Origin: Pseudomonas libanensis | GTDB lineage: Bacteria > Pseudomonadota > Gammaproteobacteria > Pseudomonadales > Pseudomonadaceae | Direction of reading: 5' to 3' | Assembly (NCBI RefSeq): GCF_001439685.1 | Contig: NZ_JYLH01000020.1 | Span: 1-64,000 of the forward strand | DNA: 64,000 nt | Shown: piece after piece, positions 17,528 through 26,100 of the stretch | Layout of the letters: each line of letters opens with the position of its first letter | Numbering within the stretch: position 1 is the stretch's first letter | The notes under the pieces: generated by a model | What the model was told of the DNA's origin: nothing | The model's database searches: none | The model's input: only the letters and a program-made list of their open reading frames with translations | Position numbers and translations under genes: made by a program

Positions 17528-18733
17528 CTATATATAGGACAGTGCTTTAGCCTGGCGCTGGCGCAACAGGTGGAATGCAACAAAGGCCGACAGCGCAAAC
17601 CCGGCTTGAATAATCACCATCGGCGCGGCACTGCCATCGCGCAGCTGGCTCAACAGCAAACCGCTGCAGGTGGCACCGAACATCTGCGCGAACCCCATCA
17701 GCCCCGCCGCCAAACCGGCACGATGCGCATTGGGCATCACCGCACCGGTCACCGCACCGGGCAACACCAGGCCGCCGCCGAGGGTGGCCAGGGCAATGGG
17801 CACATCCAGTCCCACTACCGACAGCCCGAACAGCGCGTAGATCACCAGCGCCGCCACCCCGCCGAGCGCGACTATTGTCACGCCCATCGCCACAATCCGC
17901 TGCGGCCCCAGGCGCTGGATATTACGCCGGGTATAGGTGGAGCCCACGATCAGCATCGACACGATCAATCCGAAGTTGAGGCCGTACTCCAGGCTGCTGA
18001 ACCCCAGCAGGTTGATGAATACCGCCGAGGAGCCGGCGATCACCGCAAACATGGCGCCGTAGGTGCAGGCCAGGGCGACGGCATAGGCCCGGTACTGGCG
18101 GCCCTTGAGCAGGTCCAGGTATTGCCCGCCGAGGGTGCGCCAGTGCGCGGCCTTGGGATCGAGGTGGTGGTTACTCTCGCGAAAGTACAGCAACGCCAGC
18201 ACCAGCACCAGGCTGCCGATCAGCAGGGCCAGGCTGATCGGGGCGCGCCACCCCAGCAGCTTGATCAACAGGCCGCCAAGTATCGGCGCGACGACGATGG
18301 CGTACAGCATGCCGATCATGGTCAGCGCCAGGGCCGGGCCCGCCTCGGCTTTCCACACATCGCGCACCACCGTGCGGGCCAATACCAACGCGGCGCACGC
18401 GCCCAGGCCCTGGAACACGCGAGCGAGGATAAATTGCTGGATATCGCTGACCAGTAGCATCGATAGGGTGGCCAGCACATACAACGCCAAGCCGGCGATC
18501 AATACCGGGCGTCGGCCAATACGGTCCGACAGCGGCCCGAACAGCAACTGCCCCAGGCCAAAGGCGCCGACAAACGCCGACAGCGCCAGCAGTGCCGAGC
18601 CCACCGGCGCCGCCAGCGCCTGCTCGATGGCGCCCAGGCCCGGAATGATCAACTGGGTCGAGACTTCACCCAAGGCCGTGAGGGCAACCAGTAATAACAA
18701 CAAGCTGCGTGAAGGTGCCGGGGCGATTGCCAT
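17528..18733 (-). CDS. MFS drug-efflux transporter (Bcr/CflA type)
   Basis: A 401-residue, 12-helix DHA1-family protein. It has the motif-A segment GQLLFGPLSDRIGRRP between helices 2 and 3 and the R-V-x-Q-G-L-G-A segment in helix 4. The overall length and the VSTQLIIPGLGAIEQAL opening fit the Bcr/CflA group, which exports drugs or small molecules by proton antiport. It is divergent from the RND efflux pair; the 101-base gap contains an AT-rich perfect palindrome, so the two exporters may share an operator. The substrate is unknown. Confidence 0.87.
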   Translation of the reverse strand: MAIAPAPSRSLLLLLVALTALGEVSTQLIIPGLGAIEQALAAPVGSALLALSAFVGAFGLGQLLFGPLSDRIGRRPVLIAGLALYVLATLSMLLVSDIQQFILARVFQGLGACAALVLARTVVRDVWKAEAGPALALTMIGMLYAIVVAPILGGLLIKLLGWRAPISLALLIGSLVLVLALLYFRESNHHLDPKAAHWRTLGGQYLDLLKGRQYRAYAVALACTYGAMFAVIAGSSAVFINLLGFSSLEYGLNFGLIVSMLIVGSTYTRRNIQRLGPQRIVAMGVTIVALGGVAALVIYALFGLSVVGLDVPIALATLGGGLVLPGAVTGAVMPNAHRAGLAAGLMGFAQMFGATCSGLLLSQLRDGSAAPMVIIQAGFALSAFVAFHLLRQRQAKALSYI

Positions 18734-18783
18734 GGGGATTATCCGGGGGCTGGATTAATTTATATTTCGACCATAATATGCGT

Positions 18784-18807
18784 AAAAAATTATGTCCATA
18801 ATTTTTT
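18784..18807. promoter_or_regulatory. AT-rich perfect palindrome between divergent efflux genes
   Basis: AAAAAATTATG, a two-base centre tc, then CATAATTTTTT: 11-base perfect arms. A further half-site CATAAT lies just upstream (near 18772). It is located between the MFS and RND operon starts, about 50 bases from each, and looks like a repressor operator. No regulator gene is adjacent. Confidence 0.55.
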
Positions 18808-18834
18808 GCCCGATGGTTATCCCTGGAGCCCGCC

Positions 18835-19941
18835 ATGCCCCCTCTCCCCCTGCGTCTTCTCACGCCCCTGGCCCTGTTGATAGTGCTCGGTGGCTGCCAC
18901 GGCCAAGCTGACAATGCCGCTCAAGCGCCGCAGCCTCGCCCCGTATTGGCGGCCACCGTTGAAGCCGCCGGCACCCAGCAAAGCGCGTATACCGGTGTGG
19001 TCGCTGCCCGCACCGAAAGCGACCTGGGCTTCCGGGTCAGCGGCAAGGTGATCGAGCGCAAGGTCGACCCCGGCCAGCGCGTTGCCCGTGGCGATACCTT
19101 GCTGGTGCTGGACATCGGCGACTTCGAACTGGCCCTGCGCTCGGCCAAAAACCGCGTCAACGCCGCCCAGGCCCAGTTGCGCCAACGCCGCGACGATGAA
19201 AACCGCTACCAGCGCCTGGCCAGTACCGGCGCAGTGTCACGGCAGATCTTCGACCAGTCGGCCACCAACCTGCGTGTTGCCGAGGCGGAACTGGCCGCGG
19301 CGCAGTCCGATGCCAGCCAGATCGAAAACCGCCGCACCTACTCGGTGCTCAAGGCCGATGGCGACGGCATCATCACCGACGTGCGAGCCGACCGCGGCCA
19401 AGTGGTGGCCGAAGGGCAAATCGTCGCGCGCCTGGCCCACGACGGCGCCCGTGAAGCCATCGTCAACCTGCCGGAAAACCAGCGCGACCTGGCCGCGCAA
19501 AAAGCCCTGGCCTTCCCCTTCGGCGCCCCCGACCAGGCCGTGGCCGCGAGCCTGCGCGAGCTGTCCGCCAGCGCCGACCCCATCACCCGCACCTACCGCG
19601 CCCGCTATGTGTTGCACGGCGCCGTCGAACGCTTCGCCCTCGGCTCCACTATCACCGTACGCCTGCAAGGCAACGGCCAGGCCGCGCAAACCCGCGTGCC
19701 AATTGGCGCATTGCAGGACGCAGGCCAAGGCCCCGGCGTGTGGCTGATCGGCGATGACAACACACTGACCTTCGCGCCGGTGAAAGTCGCCCGCCTCGGC
19801 CAGGAAGACGCCCTGCTCGACAGTGGCGTGCTACCTGGGCAAACCATCGTCGCCCTGGGGGCGCACCTGCTGCACAGCGGTGACAAGGTACGCTTGCTAC
19901 CCGCCCAGGCCCTGGCCCTCAACCGCAAGCAGGACCAATGA
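18835..19941 (+). CDS. RND efflux periplasmic adaptor lipoprotein
   Basis: A 368-residue HlyD/MFP-family adaptor. The lipoprotein signal ends in VLGGC (Cys about 21). A barrel-sandwich (lipoyl-like) half motif DLGFRVSGKVIERKVDPGQRVARGD is followed by an alpha-hairpin rich in coiled-coil (~100-165), the second half motif, and beta-barrel/membrane-proximal domains. It bridges the inner-membrane pump to an outer-membrane channel. Its stop overlaps the RND pump start by four bases (ATGA). No outer-membrane factor gene follows, so a TolC/OprM-type channel from elsewhere is presumably used. Confidence 0.93.
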   Translation: MPPLPLRLLTPLALLIVLGGCHGQADNAAQAPQPRPVLAATVEAAGTQQSAYTGVVAARTESDLGFRVSGKVIERKVDPGQRVARGDTLLVLDIGDFELALRSAKNRVNAAQAQLRQRRDDENRYQRLASTGAVSRQIFDQSATNLRVAEAELAAAQSDASQIENRRTYSVLKADGDGIITDVRADRGQVVAEGQIVARLAHDGAREAIVNLPENQRDLAAQKALAFPFGAPDQAVAASLRELSASADPITRTYRARYVLHGAVERFALGSTITVRLQGNGQAAQTRVPIGALQDAGQGPGVWLIGDDNTLTFAPVKVARLGQEDALLDSGVLPGQTIVALGAHLLHSGDKVRLLPAQALALNRKQDQ

Positions 19942-22900
19942 CCATGCACGGGCTTAACCTCTCTGAACTGGCGGTCAAACACCGCGCAGTGACGCTGTTC
20001 TTGCTTATTGCAATCCTGGTCGCCGGACTGTTCGCGTTCGGCAAACTCGGGCGCGCCGAAGACCCCTCGTTTACCGTCAAGGTCATGACCATCACCGCCG
20101 CCTGGCCCGGTGCTACCGCCCAGGAGATGCAGGAGCAGGTAGCCGACCGCCTGGAAAAACGCCTGCAGGAGCTGGACTACTACGACCGCGTCGAGACCAT
20201 CGCCCAGCCGGGTTTTGTGTCGATGCGCATGACCTTTCTCGAATCCACACGCCCGAGCGAAATCCAGGCACTGTTCTACCAGACCCGCAAGAAGCTCAGT
20301 GACGAAGCCGCGCAACTGCCCAAAGGCGTGATCGGGCCGTTTTTCAACGATGAATACTCTGATGTGTATTTCGCTCTGTACGCCCTGGAAGCCGAACACC
20401 TGCCCCATCGCCAGCAAGTGCAAATGGCCGAGACCCTGCGCCAGGGTTTGCTCAACCTGCCGGGGGTGAAAAAGGTCAATATTCTTGGCGAGCAGGCCCA
20501 GCGGGTGTTTGTCGAGTTTTCCTATGAGCGCCTGGCGACCCTGGGCATCAAGCCCGAGCAGATTTTTGCCGCCCTCGCCGCCCAGAACGCGGTGGCGCCC
20601 TCGGGCTTTGTCGAGACCGCTGGCGCCCGTGCGTATATCCGTATCGACGGTGCCTTCGACAGCCTGGCGCTGATTGAAAACGTGCCCCTGCAAGTCAATG
20701 GCCGGGTGCTGCGCATTGCCGATGTCGCCAGCGTCAGCCGCGGTTATGAGGACCCGCCCAGCTACCGCATCCGCCATCAGGGCGACCCGGCGTTGATGCT
20801 CGGGGTGATCATGGAGAAACACTGGAACGGCCTGGAGCTGGACCAGAGCCTGCAGGCCCAGGAAGCCAACATCCGCGCCGACCTGCCCCTGGGCGTGAAC
20901 TTCGTCAAGGTCTCCGACCAGGCGAAAAACATCAGCCTGGCGGTGAATGAGTTCATGCTCAAGTTCTTCGTCGCCCTGGCCGTGGTGATGCTGATCAGCC
21001 TGCTGGCCCTGGGCTTTCGCGTGGGCCTGGTGGTGGCGGCAGCCGTGCCGCTGACGCTGTCGATCGTGTTCGTGATCATGCTGGTCACCGGGCGCGAATT
21101 CGACCGCGTCACCCTCGGCGCGCTGATCATTTCCCTGGGCTTGCTGGTGGATGACGCGATCATTGCCATCGAAATGATGGTGGTGAAACTCGAAGAAGGC
21201 TTTGATCGTATCCATGCGGCGACCTACGCCTGGAGCTCCACAGCTGCGCCCATGCTGACCGGTACGCTGGTGACGATCATCGGCTTTTTACCCGTGGGGT
21301 TTGCGCGCTCCGGAGCGGGCGAGTACGCCGGGAACATCTTCTGGATCGTCGGCTTTGCATTGATTTCATCGTGGTTGGTGGCGGTGGTGTTTACCCCGTA
21401 CCTAGGCGTGAAGCTGTTGCCGCAGATCAAGCCTGTGCCCGGCGGGCATGAGGCGATTTATGCCGGGCGTTACTATCAGAAACTCCGTCGCTTGGTGGAG
21501 GCCTGCGTGCGCGGGCGCTGGCTGGTGACCGGGCTGGTGGTGGCCGCGTTTGTGCTGTGCGGCCTGGGTATGGCGGTGGTGAAGAAACAGTTCTTCCCCG
21601 ACTCCGACCGTTCGGAGCTGATTCTGGAAGTGTACATGCCGCCCGGCAGCGCCTTCAAAAGCACTGAGGCGGTGGCGGCGCAGGTGGAGCAAGCCCTGCT
21701 GCAAGAGCCGCAGACGAGCATGGTCGACACCTATGTCGGCGGCGGCGCACCGCGGTTTTTCCTGTCGCTGAACCCGGAAATGCCCGACCCGGCATTCGCC
21801 AAGTTGATCGTGCAAACCCCGGACTCCCACGCCCGCGATGCTTTGAAAGTGCGCATGCGCGAGCGCATCGCGGCGGGTGAGTTTCCAGCGGCGCGGGTGC
21901 GTGTCACGCAATTGGTGTTCGGCCCGCCGGTGCCGTTCCCCGTGGTGTTCCGTGTATCCGGGCCCAACCTGGACGAGCTGCGCGGGCTGTCCGAGCAAGT
22001 GCGCCAAGTGGTGGCCGCCAATCGGCTGACCCGTGACACCTTCCTCGAATGGGGCGAGCGCGCCAGCGGTTATCGCCTGGTGTTGGACCAGGATCGCCTG
22101 CGCTTGCTGGGTTTCACCCCCGACGAGGTCAAATCCCAGCTCAACGCCCTGCTCAGCGGCAACCCGATCACCGAAGTGCGCGAGGGCAACCGCACCGTAT
22201 CCGTGGTGGCCCGCGCCCAAGGCAACCAGCGCGAGGACCTCGCCAACCTCAACAACATGACCCTGACCAACAGCGCCGGCACGTCGGTGCCGCTGGCCCA
22301 GGTCGGGCATTTCCAGGCGGTGATGGAAGAGCCGATCCTCAAGCGCCGCAACCGCGCAACCACCGTGGAAGTGCGCGCCGACATCATCGACGGGGTGCAA
22401 CCGCCCGACGTGGAAATGGCCGTGTACAAAGACCTGCAACCGCTGATCGCCAAGCTGCCGCCCGACTACCACATCGACATCGGCGGCCCGGTGGAAGAAA
22501 GCGCCAAGGCCAACGTGGCGCTGGCGGCATTGTTCCCGATCATGATCCTGCTGACCCTCACGGTGATCATGTTCCAGGTGCGGTCCTTCGGCGTGATGTT
22601 GATGGTCTTCGCCACTGCGCCCCTGGGCTTGATCGGCGCGGTGCCGACCTTGCTACTGTTCAACCAGCCGTTTGGGTTTAACGCGATCCTTGGCTTGATC
22701 GGCATCGGCGGCATCCTGATGCGTAACACGTTGATCTTCACCGACCAGATTCGCCAGAACCAGGACCACGGCATGGCGATTCGCGAGGCAATCATCGAGG
22801 CCACGGTGCGCCGAGCGCGACCGGTGATCCTCACCGCACTGGCAGCGGCGCTGGCGTTTATTCCGCTGACGCTGTCGGTGTTCTGGTCGTCCCTGGCCTA

Positions 22901-23018
22901 TGTGTTGATTGGCGGGGTGCTGGTGGGCACGGTGCTGACACTGTTGTTCCTGCCGGCGCTGTGCAGCCTGGTGCTACGCGACGAGGTTGCCGAAACGTCC
23001 CACGTAAACGCCGGATAA
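19938..23018 (+). CDS. RND efflux permease (AcrB/MexB superfamily)
   Basis: A 1026-residue pump of typical length and layout: 12 transmembrane helices with two large periplasmic loops. The proton-relay aspartate pair is in SLGLLVDDAIIAIEM in helix 4; GREFDRVTLGALI and the second-half GILMRNTLIFTDQI are family landmarks. It uses proton antiport to expel small molecules from the periplasm or membrane. The N-terminus (LSELAVKHRAVTLFLLIAIL, GRAEDPSFTVKVM) places it in a smaller group distinct from MexB-type drug pumps; the substrate is unknown. Translationally coupled to the adaptor. The 110 bases after it lead into the RHS locus. Confidence 0.93.
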   Translation: MTMHGLNLSELAVKHRAVTLFLLIAILVAGLFAFGKLGRAEDPSFTVKVMTITAAWPGATAQEMQEQVADRLEKRLQELDYYDRVETIAQPGFVSMRMTFLESTRPSEIQALFYQTRKKLSDEAAQLPKGVIGPFFNDEYSDVYFALYALEAEHLPHRQQVQMAETLRQGLLNLPGVKKVNILGEQAQRVFVEFSYERLATLGIKPEQIFAALAAQNAVAPSGFVETAGARAYIRIDGAFDSLALIENVPLQVNGRVLRIADVASVSRGYEDPPSYRIRHQGDPALMLGVIMEKHWNGLELDQSLQAQEANIRADLPLGVNFVKVSDQAKNISLAVNEFMLKFFVALAVVMLISLLALGFRVGLVVAAAVPLTLSIVFVIMLVTGREFDRVTLGALIISLGLLVDDAIIAIEMMVVKLEEGFDRIHAATYAWSSTAAPMLTGTLVTIIGFLPVGFARSGAGEYAGNIFWIVGFALISSWLVAVVFTPYLGVKLLPQIKPVPGGHEAIYAGRYYQKLRRLVEACVRGRWLVTGLVVAAFVLCGLGMAVVKKQFFPDSDRSELILEVYMPPGSAFKSTEAVAAQVEQALLQEPQTSMVDTYVGGGAPRFFLSLNPEMPDPAFAKLIVQTPDSHARDALKVRMRERIAAGEFPAARVRVTQLVFGPPVPFPVVFRVSGPNLDELRGLSEQVRQVVAANRLTRDTFLEWGERASGYRLVLDQDRLRLLGFTPDEVKSQLNALLSGNPITEVREGNRTVSVVARAQGNQREDLANLNNMTLTNSAGTSVPLAQVGHFQAVMEEPILKRRNRATTVEVRADIIDGVQPPDVEMAVYKDLQPLIAKLPPDYHIDIGGPVEESAKANVALAALFPIMILLTLTVIMFQVRSFGVMLMVFATAPLGLIGAVPTLLLFNQPFGFNAILGLIGIGGILMRNTLIFTDQIRQNQDHGMAIREAIIEATVRRARPVILTALAAALAFIPLTLSVFWSSLAYVLIGGVLVGTVLTLLFLPALCSLVLRDEVAETSHVNAG

Positions 23019-23087
23019 GCTCTACTCCCCCGCCCTGAAAACCCCTGCAAAGTCCCTCGCCTGATCAAACAGTGCGAGGGATTGCAG

Positions 23088-23132
23088 ATGGTTTTTCTTG
23101 TTAGTGCACTGGTTGCCGGGGCTGGCTCTTGA
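23088..23132 (+). other. 14-codon leader ORF overlapping the RHS start (TTGA)
   Basis: An ATG with GAGGG nine bases upstream opens a hydrophobic 14-residue peptide, MVFLVSALVAGAGS, that ends at a TGA overlapping the TTG of the RHS frame. Either translation is coupled by termination and restart, or the RHS N-terminus has been separated by a one-base frameshift. Reading on in the -1 frame gives a continuous hydrophobic stretch ...GAGSLIPAFASFVLAP. The sequence alone cannot decide. Confidence 0.45.
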
Positions 23133-26100
23133 TTCCGGCGTTTGCCAGCTTTGTGCTGGCTCCCATGGATCCCAAGGCGCCGGACGTCAAAGGCGTACTA
23201 GCGGATTTTCGCACCTGCCTGAACACGTTCGATGAGTGGGCCGACAGCCTGTTGAGTGGCTCGGCACTGACCGTGGAGCAGCTGTTCAAGGTTGGGGAAG
23301 ACGTCGCACTAGTCGCGCCTATCTCTTCCGAAAAACCCAGCCGCACGGTCGCTCAATGCAAAGCCCAGGGTGGGTTGACCCTGGTGCATCTGTTCGAAAG
23401 TACCCAATTCGTCCCCATCGGCAACACCCGGGTGATGCTGCAAGCCATTGCCCAGGATGGCAGCCCGGTGGGCGCGCCGATCCACCACACCATTGGCCCC
23501 AGCGGCATTCTTGAAGTCAACGACTGCAGCCGCGACCAGCGCTACCAGATCACCTTTTACCCCAATGTTTCCAAGGATCACGTCAAGGCGCTGTATGCCT
23601 CCTACGGGTCAGTGATTGCGGGGCTGGAAGCTGATCTGCGTAAACAATGGGACGAGCGTTTCAAGCCTCAGTGGGCAGACTTTTCCCAAGCGCCAGCCTA
23701 CAAGCGCAGCGGCCTACAGGGCATTGCCTTTGCATCCGGGATTGGCAAGGCCTTCTACAACCTGTGGGACAACATCACCGAGCTGTATGACCTGCTCGCG
23801 AACCTCAAATCCAACAGCGAGAAACTGCTCAAGTACATCTCCCAGGCCGACCTGGATGAATTGCTCAAGCTGGGCAAAGACACGTTGGCCAAAGGCTTGC
23901 TGGTGCTCAGTGATGAGCCGCTGTTGTTTATCTACCTGGCGGCGATGGTGGCGTGGATACGCATGCTGCCGCCACCGCAGATGTATGAGCTGCTGGGTGA
24001 AATCACCGGCGAAGTCTTGATCAACCTGCTGCTGATCTGGGCCACGCGGGGTATTGGGGTACAACTGCGCCTGGGTGCGCAGATGCTCAGTCGCGTCAAG
24101 TCCGGGCAAGCGCGGGCGTTGTTGGAGTTGCTGGCCAAGCAGGCAACGGGGCCTCGGTTGGAAACCCATGTGGAGGTGGCCAAGCCTGTGTTGCTTGGCA
24201 GTGCGGCGACGCCGGTCAAGGTGGTGCCGGCTGTACCGTTGAAGGCTGGCGAGCAGTTGGTTGCGAATCCGGTGCCGGCGGTGCGCAGCAAGACCCGGCA
24301 GACGGTGCTGGTGCGGCAGGAGGCTGTCGATGATGTGCCAGCCGTGGGTTCGAATCCGAAAGGGGATGCGGCGGGCCCAGCGGATAAAACTGCAACCAGC
24401 GGCTGCCCGGTGTCGATGGTCACTGGGGAAGAGTTACTGACCCTTACCGATGGCGTGCTGGATGGAATTTTGCCGTTTGAGTGGACGCGGCTGTATCGCA
24501 CCAGTGCGGTGGAAGTGGATTGTGGGTTGGGGTTTGGCTGGAGTCATGGGCTGGCGCACAGGCTTGCTGTATCGGGCGAATCGGTGGTGTGGACCGACCA
24601 TGAGAATCGCCGTACGCAGTTTCCGTTGCCCACCGATTCTCGAGCCGCGATCACCAATAGCCTGGCCGAAGCGGCGATCTACCTGGGCTCGGCGCCTGAT
24701 GAACTGGTGTTGGCCCAGGCGTCGCGGTTTTATCACTTTCGCGACGGGGTGCTGGTCTCGATCAGCGATGCGTATGACAACCGCCTGCGCATTGTCCGTG
24801 ATCGTTCCGGGCGGATTGAGAGGTTGGATAACGGTTGTGGCCGTTCGCTGCTGCTGCGCTATGAGTTGGATCGCATCGTCGCGGTGGACTACCAGGTTCA
24901 TCGCGCCAAAGGTCGTGAGCCCTACGTCTGGGAGACCGAGCAGAACGTCGTTTCCTACGCCTATGACGAAGACGGACGACTGGTTTGCGCGACCAATGCC
25001 GTCGGGGAAAGCGAGCGTTATCGGTACGACGAGCAGCACGTCATTCTCGAGCGGCAGTTGGCCGGTGGGGCGAGTTTCTTTTGGGCGTGGGAAGGCTCTG
25101 GCAAGGCGGCACGCTGTGTCCGGCATTGGGCGAGTTTTTCGCAGATGGACACGCGGTATGCCTGGGGGGATGACGGCCGTGTCACGGTGCATAACGCTGA
25201 TGGTAGCCAGGAAGTTTACGTCCACGATGATCGGGCGCGCTTGGTACAGCGCATTGATCCGGACGGTGCCCAGCACTTCAAATCCTACGATGAAAAAGGC
25301 CGGCTGACCGTCGAGCAAGATCCGCTGGGCGCGGTGACGGCCTATCAGTACGACGAAGCCGGACGCTTGGTGGCGCTGTTTCCGGGGGATGACGAGCCGA
25401 CGTCCTACGAGCATGACAACGGTTTCGTACGGGTTGTCAGGCGCGGCGAAGCGGTCTGGAAATATGAGCGTAATGACCAGGGCGATGTTACGCGTAGGAC
25501 CGATCCCGATGGGCAGGTCACGGACTATAGCTACAACAAACGCGGGCAGTTAACCGGGGTTTGGTACCCCGATCACAGTTGTCATCGGTTGGTGTGGAAT
25601 GAGCGTGGGCAGTTGCTCGAGGAGCAATTGCCCAATGGCGCGATCAAGCGTTATCGCTATGACGATCTTGGACGGGAGATTGCCCGTGAGGATGAACATG
25701 GCGCGCAGGCTCTTTATGAATGGGACGCCGTAGGACGTCTACTGAAACTGACCCAGCCCGGCGGCGCCACTCGGGAATTCAGCTACAACCCCTACGGAAA
25801 AATCATCGCCGAGCGCGATGAGCTCGGCCACGTCACCCGTTACGAATACGCCGACGGCCTGCACCTGATCAGCCGCCGCCTCAATGCCGACGGCACCCAG
25901 GTCAAGTACCGCTACGACAACGCCCGGCTGTTGCTCACCGAGATCGAAAACGAAGTCGGCGAAACCTACCAGCTCACCTATCACCCCAACGGCCTGATCC
26001 AACAGGAAACCGGCTTCGACGGCCAGCGCACCGCCTACGCCTACGACCTCAACGGCAACCTGCAGGAAAAGACCGAACACGGCGACGACGGCAGTCAGCT

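Noticed and set aside
19605..21215. Long minus-strand ORF opposite the RND pump
   Set aside because: Composition and lack of any family match mark it as a shadow of the pump gene.
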